Origin: Thalassia testudinum
Lineage: Eukaryota; Streptophyta; Magnoliopsida; Alismatales; Hydrocharitaceae
Length of the DNA: 64,000 nt
Direction of reading: 5' to 3'
Assembly: GCA_037157565.1 (NCBI GenBank)
Contig: JAZHRO010000039.1
Location: forward strand, 39,866,001-39,930,000
Shown: piece after piece, positions 23,426 through 35,005 of the stretch
How the letters are laid out: the number at the start of each line of letters is the position of its first letter
Numbering within the stretch: the first letter of the stretch is position 1
Translations under genes and position numbers: made by a program
The notes under the pieces: generated by a model
What the model saw: the letters and a program-made list of their open reading frames with translations, nothing else
Told to the model about the DNA's origin: nothing
The model's database searches: none

Positions 23426-23680
23426 AGTCTAGGGCATTGCATGAACCCTAGGACTGAGAAACTAGATTGAATGATAGATCCTAGGGTATTGCATGAAACC
23501 TAGGACTAGAAAATTAGATTGAATGGTAGATCCTCGGGTATTGCATGAAAGATAGGACTAGAAAACTAGATTGAATGGTAGATCCTAGGGTATTGCATGA
23601 AACCTAGGACTGGAAAACTGGATTTAATGATAGATCCTAGGGTATGGTATGAATCCTAGGATTGGAAAACTAGTGAAATA
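23426..23680 (+). repeat. Expanded CCTAGG-pair tandem array
   Basis: There are about five units of close to 60 bp, each with 'gatcctagggtattgcatgaa' flanking a second CCTAGG-like word and an 'actagattgaatg' linker. Other family A LTRs in this window have about three units. Confidence 0.75.
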
Positions 23681-25005
23681 TATAAATATTGCAGTCTTGG
23701 AAAGTAGAGAGGAAATAATAGCTGCTTGTAAATTGATTAGCAGCTGCCTGTTATGAATGAATAAATATGATTGAGAACATGGGTTGTATGAACGTAAAAC
23801 TAGAACGGTGAAACCTAAATGGCCAAATGAAAAGAACATGAACCCTACGGGGAATTAGAAGTAGAACTCCTGGAAAGAAAATAGAATGGAACTGAGAAAG
23901 TGGAACAGGGAAGTGTGCTGTCCCTTGGGTACGTGATACCAAAGAGAGCACACCTTACCTCTTAGTGTAGAGGGGAGCTTGCCGCCTTCGGGTTGACACC
24001 GGGGTGGGTTTGGCCATTGTACACCGACTTGTTGGACCTCGCATACGCAGTACCGAGGAGAGCTACTAGTGTAGGGAGAGCACTAGCTACCCCACGGGCC
24101 CCGGGGTTCTGCTAGCCTCCTACATCGACTTGTTAGGCCCACTGGGCAAACCAGGGTAGTCAGGCGAGGGTGCGCGGACTGTGGAGGGGTTGGACCCCTG
24201 TTACTGAGAGGGCTCTGCCCTATACCGGTTCCGTGCTGTGTTTTGAGCGCACCCGTTAACGGAAATGACTGATCGCGTGCCAGTGCGGGGTAGATACCTG
24301 TGCGCTTATCGTGCGTGCCGTAGTTACCGTTATGTCTGTCAGCGACCTTGGGGTGGTTGACTGAGGGTAGGACCACCACGGGGGGCTCTCCCGGCCAGGA
24401 GAGCACCACGTGTTACTTCTACTTTTCAGAAAAGAATGCAATCAAGATCGTTCCCACGAGGAACATTCGAGATCAAGTGAAGGATTTGAGAAATAAATAA
24501 ATTGTGAAATAATAGAAAGACGTAAATAAAGAAAGTAAAAATATAACAGCTAGTGTACACTCTACTGCTTCTTTAGCTTTTAGTTGCCACTCTACTCAAC
24601 ATTTCGTTGACGTGTTACACTCGTTACTTTTCAGGACCAGGTGTTGAGCAGCCAGGGCCAGCGGCTGCAGAGGACGCTGGGCCTAGTAAGGTCCAGTAGA
24701 GTTACCCGCAGTTCTTTTTGTACTTTTCTTCCACTGTAGTGAGTAGTTTCCTTGTTACTCCTTGCACTTCTTTATTGTAAGCTTCATGTTATATACATAT
24801 TTGTTGTTCTACTGTTGTGGTGGTGTATACTGTAGAAGTTCCTTTTCTTATTGCTGTATTTTGTTACTGCTAGTTATATTCATGCTGAATGTGGTTTATT
24901 TTACTACTCTTTTGGTTACTTCCTCGTTGGACGACTAGGTCTTGGGATTAGTCGAGTCGGTCTGATTCTCGTGCCTCATAGGGACTCGGGAATCGGGTCG
25001 TTACA

Positions 25006-25010
25006 TAGGC
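25006..25010. repeat. Target site duplication TAGGC (right copy)
   Basis: This is identical to 22163-22167 and directly follows the solo LTR. Confidence 0.92.
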
Positions 25011-28000
25011 ATATTAGGTTTATGTATGCATCTTTACGTAATTTGTACATATTATAATAATTATAATTTATGCAGGAATAAATATGGGAGATGGAGTTTG
25101 AGGATGAAAGGATATAATGAAGATTTAAGAGGATGCACATTTCATGAGGAGCAAAATGTAAATTCACCAAGCTATGAGAGCATTGCTATAATTTAGCCAC
25201 CAACACTTAATGTCCTTGCATTTAAAGAAATTCCAAGCCTCTCTCGACATCTTTGCAAATTCTCAGAAGGAAGTGATCACATTCCTTTAACTTTTAGCAT
25301 TTGTGTATGCCACACATGCCTTATGTGCACCTTACGCACACCACATCCGTAGTTCGCCCGCATCTAGCTACACACGCCCTTAATGTGTCCAAATTGCATG
25401 CTAATTGTGTCTGCTCTAGCGATCGCGCGAGATGTGCGCGGGCGATCTCTGCGCCCAATCTACCCACATGACCTGATACCCGCCTCTAGCTTCGCTCCCC
25501 CAACACACATGCAAACGATGCGTTTAGCGGCTTCTCCGCTCATGCCTCATCTGCCCAGTGTGTGCACATGACCCTTCCCTTACCCATTTAACCACCTTAT
25601 GACCATTTGCCCAAGGTGATTATTTGACATATCCTTCGCTCCCTTTCCCTCCATTATCCCCCCTCTTGGACACCCCCCTCTCAATCTCTATTATTCTTCC
25701 TCTCTCTACCTCCATTCTCTCGCTTCTCTCTCCACCTCTACACCTTCATTCCTCCACCAAATAATCAAGCTCTTCGCTTCCCAATCTCTACAACTCTCCT
25801 CCACTAGAAAAGGACCTCTCCCACCTTCCATGCCACATTGATCTCCTAAGTGGCAACTTCTTTTGGTCTTCTCTCGACTTTACTCTCTCTTCTTCTCTCT
25901 CGTCTCCCTCTCTTTATTGTACTTGAATAATTATTAATGGAATGTTACTTTTTGTTATTGTTTTCTCTCTCCCTCTCACTAATTTCTTGGATTTGCGACT
26001 TATCAAAAATACAAAAAAATGAATATATTGAAAAAGACAAGAAAAGCGAGAAATCGAATAAAGATCGACAATTGTCTCCCTTTGTTCGATCTGGACTCAC
26101 CATCTAGTTAAACAAAATAAATTTATTTGATACATGGATTTCGCACCTACAAAGACATTCTTCTTTTAGATTTTGTGATTTTCTTGTTATCAAAAGGCAA
26201 ATTAGAAATCTCCTATCAACCAAACATGACTAGCTATCGATTATGTTGGAAGGAACCTCCTCCTGTTTGTGCCATATTCTTTGGTGGCTTCATCCCTTTT
26301 CTTTGGTGGGCATGCACAACCTCATATCTCTTGGTGCTCGTGATGAGGAGATTGAGAGGTAGTTTGTGGTGAGAGGATTAATTCATCTTCTTGGAGGATC
26401 AAGATTTGTAGACCCATTGAGAAGAAGATCTTGGTGCTGCAAAGTCTATTTAATGAATATATTTTTGAATGATTCAAAGTGATCCTGCAAATATGATTTA
26501 TGATTTATGTGATCAAACAATAATGAGGAGAATTAGTTTTTTCCATATACTTTCTAATGTGACATTGAGGGTCATCTATTGTCCAACGCCTACTATCTTT
26601 GAAGTAGGAAGATACTGAAGAAGCAAGAAGGGAGAGCAATGGCATGAGATATATCATTAGCATAGTGAGAGTAATTGATTCCTAGTTGATATGGAGGCTT
26701 GTCTCCCTATAAAATTCTCGATTATACAAATAGGAAATACATTGACCTACCTTCATGGTAGGTTGGGGGGGAATATGGGTAAAGGGTACACGAGTGACTA
26801 TGCAAGTAGAAGTGTTCTAATGTAGTTGCAATATATTCTCTCATGTTGTTGTTTTGCTTATTATTTTAATTTATTTGCAAACACTTGAACCAAAAAAATT
26901 CATGATGTTTAGCAGCATGATTTGGTCCCTAAATAGGAGGTTCTAAAGGTATATGAAGCCTTATAAACTTGGATGTGACTTAGAAAATACTTCACTAACA
27001 TAAGTACGTGATGATGATATCAAAGCCTTATATGATCAATTATTTCTCTGTTCTGTAATAGTCTAAATGACCACTGTACTATTGATTAGCATGTAGTAAA
27101 ATGAAATCATACAAGTGTATGACTTTGCAATTCCACTCTTATTGCTCAATTTTGAACTAAGTGCTAGCAATTAATCTTTTGGAATGAATGTAAACGGCAA
27201 TGACAATTAAGTAGAATCATGTTAACCCTAAATAAAACCTGACTGGCATAAGTTAGGAGAGTGGGGTTTTTCAGATTCACTAAAATTAATTAATGTTGCA
27301 CCAATTTCATAATTAGGAAGATTTGTCTTTCATCCTTATATATACCATGTAACAAAATAAAACTTTGTACATGTTAGACTTTGGATTTGGCCAAATTGAA
27401 AAACCAAAATCAAACTTTGAACATGTTATACTTTGTATTTGGCCAAATTAAAAAGCGAAGCATCTAAAACCCAATAAGCCGTTCGATACGAATGATATGG
27501 TCGAGAGGAACATCGCGCATTACTGCTGTCATTCCCATCACGAGTTTTACGGCATTGTTGCTATATTAGTTACTTGAGTGTTGTAGCATTCCTATCTTCC
27601 CCATTTTTGTAACCTACATGTATGTTTAAAGAACGTAATATCCATTTCCAACTTCTCTGTTATGCATCCATGATATCTCTTGTACGCCCTCGTCCTCCAC
27701 CTCCTCCCACCAAAAGCAACATATAACCACGTTCATCATTAAAGCCGATTCTTCTTGAGCAGTCACTCTGTTAACGGGAAGTTACACCCTTCTCCCTCTT
27801 CTTCGCTCCTGATCAGAAGAGCCTTGCACTATATTCCCGTGCATAATTCTTGGATAAAGCAGCAATAAATGCTATAATGGGATGCATGGAATAACACCTT
27901 GGATCCAACCCAAGCCTGAGGAAATTCAACCTTATTAAGAACTAATTGGTATGAGGCCTGATAGATCTAAATTGACACTACAAAATTCTTAAAATCAGAT

Positions 28001-28189
28001 TACCAAGCATGAATGACGAATTCCCTGTAACCCACCAATCAATTTCTATCAGAGATGTTAGAATGGAAGCATTGCTACTCCACGGTGCCAATAATGGTTC
28101 ACTGTACTTTAGCCATCCTTTTCACTTTCTACAAACAAGGGAACTTCTCATCCTTTTCAAATTTGGTTTCCAAAATACTCACAAAGGGG
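25011..28189. other. Unassigned intergenic DNA
   Basis: No gene is recognised. A pyrimidine-rich tract spans about 25640-25980. The remainder is AT-rich. No LTR ends, TIRs or conserved protein fragments could be supported, apart from the small duplication at 27361-27454. Confidence 0.45.
27361..27454. repeat. Two-copy direct repeat
   Basis: Two 42-bp units, 27361-27402 and 27413-27454, share 'aactttg.acatgtta.actttg.atttggccaaatt.aaaa' with a few differences. They are a local duplication in AT-rich DNA. Confidence 0.7.
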
Positions 28190-28545
28190 GTATTTGGTAC
28201 GTGGAATTGATATCGATTCTACTCTTAATTTCATATTTGACACCTATAATTCTTAAATCATGTCATTATAAAATTGAGGATGTAATTCGAGGTTTTGATA
28301 ATTCCACCAACTCGTTGAAATTTATCTAATTCCTCCTGTTAATTTTGCCTACATTTTCTTTTCAACTAATTTTCTCTTTATTTCACCAACTTATTCTATG
28401 AAATAAACACCTTAAAGTTTTTAATTTCTTTGACAAGACAACAAATTTAATCAAATAATTAAACAAAATAAAATACCTTAATTCTTCCATTCCTCCTACT
28501 TCTAATTTTTATTCCTCTTAATAATTTCTCTTACCAAACATCATC
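28190..28545. mobile_element. Possible MITE
   Basis: The left end, GGTATTTGGTACGTGGAATT, and the complement of the right end, GATGTTTGGTAAGAGAAATT, match at about 15 of 20 positions, and the interior is AT-rich. No target duplication is evident. The ends fit the general 'TTTGGT' style of plant MITEs, but the superfamily is unknown. Confidence 0.35.
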
Positions 28546-29640
28546 ATAAGGAATCATAACTGGTCAAAAGATCAGCTTAAGCTAATGCATTTGCAAGATA
28601 ACTAGTTCATTTTTCTGACAACACATCAAAATAAAAGGAAGAAAAACTAGAAGTTCTTTTCTTGAGAAGAAAAATCTATGAATTTAGTACGCTACACTGC
28701 TACATATATCCAACTGGCCAATCGAGTTTTGATCCTCACGTATGACGCAATTGGGGTAGTGTAGTACCTCTAAAAGTGAGAATCTAACCCTTCTTAACTA
28801 TTAACCAAGAAGAGAAAGCATTCCAATATTTAACTTCAAATTTTGCATTGCTTGCTTCCATTTTATATAGGATAAGAGTATTCCCCTCACATGAGAACTC
28901 CTCGACGGGCTCTATTAGTAGAATACATTAGTTCATTTAAAATATCACCGATAATATTTGTTACTCTCACGTAAAATGTCACACATTCCTTAGGATGCGT
29001 GTGTTGGGATTCACCATCGACTCACCAAGGATCAAGAAGTTACGAGTGTAAAATAAAAAATAATTAAATTTTTATCTAAAATAAAAGTCACTTTTCTTTA
29101 CTTATAAATAATGATGACTATCTATTATGTAATAGTATTTACGTTACTTTTTACATGTAAAATTTATTTGACAAATTTACCTATTAAATGCTAATGAATA
29201 AGAAGAAAATAATATCTTTGACATTTGTGTGTTTTAAAACACGCAATTTTTTAAAAACTTTTATACATTTCATACATTTTCACTTTTTTGATAAAAGACC
29301 TGCACCGAGCTTTGCATATCCCGCCCATCTCTAAGTTGAGGCACCCGAAAAACAAAGCAACAAGCATACATGCATTCAGATTCCGTATCCCGCTATAACG
29401 GGCATTCCAAAATCCGATTATTACTGCAGGAACGCTAATGTAGCATCTCCCTTGGGGGCAAGCAAAGATCCATCAAGCCACAGAGGACCCTTCTACTCAA
29501 AACGCAAACCAACCCTACCGCTTGTACCGCATAACATCCATATGGCGTCGACGTGATAATAATAAGTCAATGCAAGTGAACCTCACGGACCCGTCTCTCT
29601 CTTAAAACAGAGAAAAGATAATAAAAAAGAAACACATAAC
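28546..29640. other. Unassigned DNA downstream of the protease gene
   Basis: This is AT-rich DNA with no recognised features. The last 300 bases, becoming richer in GC and purines, lie beyond the protease stop codon and may include its 3' untranslated region and terminator. Confidence 0.4.
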
Positions 29641-29671
29641 GCACAGAGCTAGAGACCTCCCATCTCCACGC

Positions 29672-29710
29672 GAGAGAGAGAGAGAGAGGGAGAGAGGGAG
29701 AGAGAGAGAG
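29672..29710. repeat. GA microsatellite
   Basis: An interrupted (GA)n run starts 31 bases downstream of the protease stop codon (minus strand), so it probably lies in that gene's 3' untranslated region. Confidence 0.8.
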
Positions 29711-29740
29711 CCCAAAACAAAAGGAAACACCCCGCAGTGA

Positions 29741-31283
29741 TCAGTTGCAGAGCTCACGGGAGAACCCGACGCAGCCTCTGGCGAAGTCGATGACGACCCT
29801 GTGGTTCTGCTGCTGCAGCGCGGCCACCACGTTGAGCACCTGGTTGACGTTCCCTGGGGACTGGGCCATGGCCAGGCACGCCAAGGGCCTCCCGCTGCTG
29901 TGTATCAGCGTGTTCTCCTTGGGCAGCGGCAGGTGCAGCCCTCCGTCCATGTGCAGCGTCACCCTCGGTGTCGCCGGGCCCCCCGGCGTCGTCGAGAAGC
30001 ACGTGTCGAACGCCCCCAGCGACGTGTACTTCACCGCACCCACCTGCCTCCTGAACTCATCCCTCAGCGCCGCGTACACCGGCCGCACGAACCTCGATAT
30101 CACCGTCCCCGTGTCCACTATCGTCCCCGCCCCCGTGCTCGGGTTAAATGCAAAGCACTCTGGGGGCACCTATATATATATACAGGGCACACTCAGGAAT
30201 TTATGTTAGATGAAAATAACATTCTGACTAAAGAAAAAAACAGTTACTGTTATTATTGGTCAAAAAATGATGGTCAGAATGTATAATTCTTAAAAATAAA
30301 AAAAAAAAAATGATCGGAGACTGCTTCAGTTTGTACCTGGAGGTTAACAAAGAACTGGTACTCAGGATATAATATATAATTCTTAAAAGAAATAAAAAAG
30401 TTAGAAAGTGCAAGTCAGTGGAGACTGCTCCAGCCTGTCCCGGTACCTGGAGGAGGGTCCTACCGACGCTAATGCCGGTGAGGTTGACGTAGTAGAGGGA
30501 GCTGCGGTGGGGGTTGCGGAGGAGAGGGGTGTAGTGGATGTGGCGGGGCTGGCGGGAGGCGCCGAGGCGGAGAGAACCGGTGAAGTAGTAGGAGGTGAAG
30601 CTGGGGAGGCAGTAGGAGAAGACGCCCCCGAGGAGGGGCTGGGCCTGGCAGGGGAGGGAGGCGGGGCCGCGGCCGAGGGCGAGGAGGCCCTGCTTGGGGA
30701 AGGAGGTGCCTGGGCCGGAGACGGAGGAGACGGAGGCGAAGGCGAAGTTGGGAACGCAGCGGGTGGAGAGGGTGAGGGTGTCGGAGGCAAGGGACGCCGC
30801 GAAGGAGTCGGAGCCGTAGGAGCGGGAGAAGGTGCAGGAGGAGTGGCGGCGGGAGGACCGGGAGGGGCAGAGGGGGGAGGAGCGAGGGAGGGTGCAATAG
30901 GTGGTGGAGTTGGAGGGGGAGAAGGAGGAGAAGGAAGGGACGAGGGAGAGGTCGGAGCTGGTGTCGAGGACCATGAAGAGGGTCTGGGGAGGGGTGCCGA
31001 GGGAGACACGGACGACGTAGGAGGAGGAGTGGACGACCCGGTGGCCGGAGGCGACGGGGACGTCGGACCTGGCCCGGCGGAGGGAGGTGAGGTAGGCGAG
31101 GCGGGCGGGGTCGTTGCGGGAGAGGAGGACGAGGGCTTCCAGTTGGGAGGAGGGGAAGTGGGTGTGCTTGGTCTTGTAGGCCTGGAAGATGGCGGCGTCC
31201 AACGCATTGGAGGTGGTGGTGGTGGCGAGGAGGAAGGAGAGGAGGAGGAGGGTGGGGAGGAGGGAGGTGGAGGAGGAGGCCAT
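29741..31283 (-). CDS. Nepenthesin-type aspartic protease, AED3-like, two exons
   Basis: The gene is on the minus strand: exon 1 is 31283-30447 (279 codons) and exon 2 is 30169-29741 (142 codons plus TGA), giving 421 residues. The intron (30446-30170) begins CAG|GTACC and ends TATATAG|GTG, and the frame is kept. Residues 1-27 form a signal peptide (hydrophobic LLPTLLLLSFLLA), so the product is probably secreted to the apoplast. The A1 peptidase lobes show D107-T-S and D298-T-G as the two catalytic motifs, with a likely flap Tyr156. DTS in the first lobe is also found in Arabidopsis AED3. 'GVFSYCLPSF', 'LRNPHRSSLYYVNLTG', 'LGAFDTCF' and the C-terminal 'RELCN' strongly resemble AED3/At1g09750-type proteins. 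After D107 the usual Cys-rich insert is missing, leaving 'LVPSFSSFSPS'. ATG 31283 is chosen because it opens the signal peptide and sits in a good context (ACCATGGCC). GC-rich third positions suggest a monocot host. Confidence 0.88.
30170..30446 (-). other. Intron of the protease gene with an internal duplication
   Basis: The intron is 277 bp, GT..AG. The exon 1/donor region 'ggagactgct.cag' plus 'gtacctggagg' is partly repeated at about 30318-30345 and 30418-30453 (plus-strand reading), each beside 'ataattcttaaaa.aaataaaaaa'. A diverged second donor-like GTACC or CCTCCAGGTAC word therefore lies inside the intron. Confidence 0.65.
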
Positions 31284-31376
31284 GGTGTGTGTGTGTGTGG
31301 AGGTGGCGCGGGGGGGGGGGGGTGCGGAGCTTGAGAGGATGGGTGTTTCTCCACATTGGTGGGGGGTGTACATGCG

Positions 31377-31382
31377 TATATA
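31377..31382 (-). promoter_or_regulatory. Candidate TATA box of the protease gene
   Basis: TATATA lies 94 bases upstream of the ATG at 31283 on the minus strand. Between them is a purine/pyrimidine-biased leader with a (GT/CA) run and a 12-base G run (plus strand) near 31311. Confidence 0.45.
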
Positions 31383-31383
31383 T

Positions 31384-31870
31384 TCGTGGATTTGGATCAT
31401 CGATCGTGGTTGCACTGCATGTGTTCGGGGGTATCCTATGCACCAAGTACCGTCTAATCTTTTATTATTAATTTGATTCCGGAAAATGCTTTCCCTATTT
31501 TCTCTATTGTTTCCTAGTTTTTTTTAGTGTTGCTCAATTAAAATGTTGGGTGGCATTAAAATTCACCGCGTTTGCCAAGCAGATGATCAAAATGTTGACT
31601 AAACATGTTCATCTTGATGATAAGAAGTAAGTCTGATTAGGTTGGTATTTGGGTTAACCGAGAGAAGTTGGGGTAATCCCTCTTTGAAAGCTAGGTTGGC
31701 TCTCTGGGACAAGGGCACTCATCGCGAAAGTGCCTCTCCCGTAACACGTTATATCAGTACAGGATATACAATTCATCGGTTTAATCTTCTCTAGCAAACA
31801 ATTATAGGCTAATAGGTTAATTAAGCGCCTTCTCATACCAAACAAATTAATGTCGATTAACTTGCCACAA
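31384..31870. other. Upstream region of the protease gene
   Basis: The likely promoter-distal DNA has no recognised elements. Short open frames here are non-coding. Confidence 0.4.
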
Positions 31871-31981
31871 AGGGGTTGGTATAGTAATAGGATCCTCCCA
31901 TTGACATATGGAGGTAACGCGGTCAAATCACGTGACCCTCCTCCCCTCGAAAAGGCAAAAAAAAAAAAAAAAAAAAAAAAA
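31871..31981 (+). mobile_element. Short tRNA-derived SINE with poly-A tail
   Basis: AGGGGTTGGTATAGTAATAGG at 31871-31891 fits a tRNA-like 5' end with an A box. GGTCAAATCAC at 31921-31931 fits a B box, with the spacing expected of polymerase III promoters. A run of 25 A (31957-31981) closes the unit. At about 110 bp it is short for a plant SINE, so the body may be deleted. A convincing target duplication was not found. Confidence 0.5.
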
Positions 31982-33130
31982 CATGTAGGTTAACCTAATT
32001 GCACAAAAGTTGACCCCGCAAAATATACTCCAATTATCAAATTCCTGCCCTTGGAGATGCTTGTGATGCAGAAGTTCCGTGGAATTGTAGCGTCTTGGAG
32101 GACCCATCCGGAATCGCTAACCTGAATTTGGTGTCTGGTTTTTTGGAATAATTTCTTCCTTAACGTCCCTTGGAATTACTAGGGTTATTTCATCACTGAT
32201 TCCCTTATGCGACACAATCTTACCTTACTGATGACTAATGTGATTTTAAATAATGCTATTAATATTATAATAGCCTCTACTATGTTAAACTAAGTATAAT
32301 TTCGAACTTATTTCTTGACATATACATCAACTTTATTCAATTATGGGGCAGTCTACTATTCAAAGACGGAAGTCATGGAATAGCCCACAAGTTAATATAT
32401 GGCGTGCGTGCATATATATATATACTGCATGTTAATTGTATGGAATATTATTTGAGAAACTGTTTAAACGAGCTGAACAAACGGAGTACTATCCCTTAAT
32501 TGAAACACTGTGAGCACACATCTCAGTCCAACCTTCCTTCAAGAAACGAGCTAGATGAGAATTTGTTGGATTAATTGGGTATTTCAACGTGTAGCAAACC
32601 AATTATTTCACCTCACATATCTTTCTTACAGCTAATCGACAACAAAAAAAAGTCAGTGAGATGATTTGAGGTGCAGACCACCATCAAAAGGGCAAAAATT
32701 CCCGACTTCACACATGCTCACAACATGTTGTCCCATCACGTCGACCACATGCGCGAATCAAGCCCCCATACCAAGAAGAAAACTAAGGCTAATTAAGGGT
32801 CCACACCCAGAAACGAGACATACCCAGTCTGATCTCCTTTCATCCATGTATCATTCCTAAGGAAAATTCCATTTACGATTGTTGTTTGGATTTGGTCAGT
32901 GATTCAAAGCATCATCTTTTTACGGTACTCTTTCACAAGTGTTATCTATGATTTTCACTTTTGACACATGTACATGTACGTTATGTTGAAATAAATGTAT
33001 ATGGGAAATAAATAAATAAAAAAAAATATATTTTCAATATTTTTATATATCAAAAATATTAAATCAAGTAAGTTAAATATAATTTGACAAGATCTAGAAT
33101 AAAATAAACAACAAATAACATGTAATAAGA
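31982..33130. other. Unassigned AT-rich DNA
   Basis: No gene or repeat structure is recognised. A TA dinucleotide run occurs near 32413, and the AT content is very high at 32990-33110. Confidence 0.45.
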
Positions 33131-33905
33131 CAAATAAATAAAACGAGAATAGATTAGATTTTACTCCGATCGAAGCGTCTATTAAGGACTTCCCTTAGAG
33201 AATGTATCGTCCTCCAAAATACCGGTACGTCAAGGTCTGATAAACTCCTTCCAGGATACGATAATCCACCTCCAAGATTCAATGCATTTCAATCTTGGAC
33301 GTCCTCGAAAATCACCTTAGGAGAACGAAGTCGAGGTAATTTGGTTACCAACTAAATTTTCGATTGATCTACTAACTGAATAGCTTGATCAACCAAAAAA
33401 CTTCTCGTGAGTCTTTCAATCTCCTTGTGCAAGATCAATAAAAGTGATTGGAGATTTTTCTACCAATCTCATGTCGAACGAACGCACTAAGAAAGAGAGA
33501 CAAGAATGAGAGAGAGAGCGGAGAAAGCTCTTTTGCTTTTGTTGTGTGTCAAATGAGAGTCTCCTTGTAGCTCTTATATAGAGCCCACGACCAGACATTT
33601 AAGAAAATTCCTGTTTTATGGAAACACGGCAATTGGTCGACCAATTAAGTTTATTGATCGACCAAAATCATTTGATCGACCAATTAAGCTCATTGATCGA
33701 CTAAAACAATTGATCGATTAAACTTTACTAATTGATCGACCAAACCAATTGATCGACCAAGGTAAATACATTGATTGACCAAACTTTAGTAATTGGTCGA
33801 CCAAACCAATTGATCGACTAAGGTAAATACATTGATTGTCCAAAACAATTGGTTGACCAATCTAGATCAAAATCGTGAGATTAAAATCCGTAGCAAAAGA
33901 GGTCC
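33130..33905 (-). repeat. Probable LTR fragment with a palindrome array (family F)
   Basis: Read on the minus strand, an array of GTCGAC-centred palindromes (33862-33631) is followed by a good TATA motif (TATATAAGAGC, 33580-33570) and a purine/pyrimidine-rich transcribed stretch. This is the U3-R order of an LTR. The ends are not defined and no coding region is linked to it, so the superfamily is unknown. Confidence 0.45.
33631..33862. promoter_or_regulatory. Array of about twelve TTGGTCGACCAA-type palindromes
   Basis: The array starts with a perfect 16-bp palindrome, AATTGGTCGACCAATT (33631-33646). It continues with TTGATCGACCAA variants every 12-30 bp. Two consecutive 60-bp units (about 33720-33780 and 33781-33840) are near-duplicates. 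It lies upstream of a TATA motif on the minus strand. Confidence 0.75.
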
Positions 33906-34584
33906 AAGTTCCAAGCTCCAAATTGATTCTAACTTGAGCTTGAGCCGGAGCTGGGGCGGGGTGCGCACGTGTGCGTGCCTGGTCCCTAACCTCGCCTCTC
34001 ACTTTTTGCTACATAAGCCATGGGAGGTAGAAGCTTTTTACACCCACCAAGATGTTTGTCCACTTTCAGTATGGGACTAAACATCTCTCTCAAATCTCAC
34101 AGATTTCAACATGAATTCCTACGTCACCATATAACAATTACATCCCGATTGATGCAATTAGACTCTCAAATTCAACAAATACATACAAAGATACATTCCA
34201 AAAAATATGCATGCATTTGTATGAATATCAAGTTGTAATTTATTCTACATATGGACAATAGTTACAATATCCTCGAAACACCCATCCTCGTATCATCTTC
34301 AAAACTGAGGCACTCGTGTTGCTTTTATAGAGCACTCGTGCAATAATATGTTATAGCATGCACTAATGTTATGATATGATGCTCATGCAATAATGTGTTA
34401 TTGCATAATTTTTTTCCAAAGCCAAAGGGCAATTTTCAATGGACGGAGAGAAATTACATCTCAAAGGAAAGCCCTTACATGCGATGGGAGATTCCATCCT
34501 AAGAGGAGAAGAAAAGGTCATGTTGATGTATTGGGAAGACAAAGCTCGACTCCTGAGGCCATGAGGCCAAATCACATCTTTAGC
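33906..34584. other. Unassigned DNA
   Basis: This stretch includes 'tgggactaaac' (34072), a motif often seen in LTR promoters and possibly part of the family F element. Otherwise it has no supported features. Confidence 0.35.
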
Positions 34585-34587
34585 TAA

Positions 34588-34867
34588 GGTCCTGTTTATT
34601 TGTAGGGATTGAGTTGTTTATGTTGTTTGTATCTTTTAATCTTAGGTTATAACAATCTTAGGATAGAGCCTTCAATCTCGAGATTATCCAATTCTATGGG
34701 GGAGGGTGGGATGAATTTATTCTGGGGTTGTGTGAAAGAACACCTACACTTATCCCCCCACTCCATAATTTGACCCAAATTTTCCATAAACATAAAAGCT
34801 TCACAATCTCAGGTTTGTCTCATAATCTAACCACTTACAAAATTAATCCCTCAAACTAAACGATACC
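34588..34867. mobile_element. Tourist-like MITE (PIF/Harbinger type)
   Basis: This 280-bp element has terminal inverted repeats starting GGTCCTGTTTATTTG and, on the complement of the other end, GGTATCGTTTAGTTT; about 17 of the outer 23 positions match, including a shared inner AGGGATT. TAA flanks both ends (34585-34587 and 34868-34870), the 3-bp TWA duplication typical of PIF/Harbinger. It has no coding capacity. Confidence 0.65.
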
Positions 34868-34870
34868 TAA

Positions 34871-35005
34871 GGAGTTGTGTGACAAAACTGCTCCCTTGAT
34901 GGAGGTAACTACAACACAGAGAGACATGAGATACACACAAAAAAAAAACAAAGTGGAGAAGGTGGTATCTTTTGCTTAATTGTAGTCATGGACCATGACC
35001 TAGCA
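34871..35005. other. Spacer between the MITE and the LINE tail
   Basis: This is short unassigned DNA. It ends next to the poly-T that marks the 3' end of the minus-strand LINE. Confidence 0.4.

Larger units (their letters stand above)
22168..25005 (+). repeat. Solo family A LTR
   Basis: This 2,838-bp LTR from TGTTACG to CGTTACA is flanked by TAGGC on both sides, with no internal region. It is therefore a solo LTR, the usual product of recombination between the two LTRs of one element. It carries all family A hallmarks: palindrome units at 22187-22260 and 22733-23135, CCTAGG repeats at 23426-23680, and the conserved tail. It is longer than the young LTR partly because of extra tandem repeats. 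Confidence 0.92.

Noticed and set aside
30401..31446. Long frames overlapping exon 1 of the protease in other frames and on the opposite strand (Pro/Ser/Leu-rich and Gly/Glu/Val-rich)
   Set aside because: They are low-complexity products of GC-rich third positions. The frame with a signal peptide and peptidase motifs is the real one.
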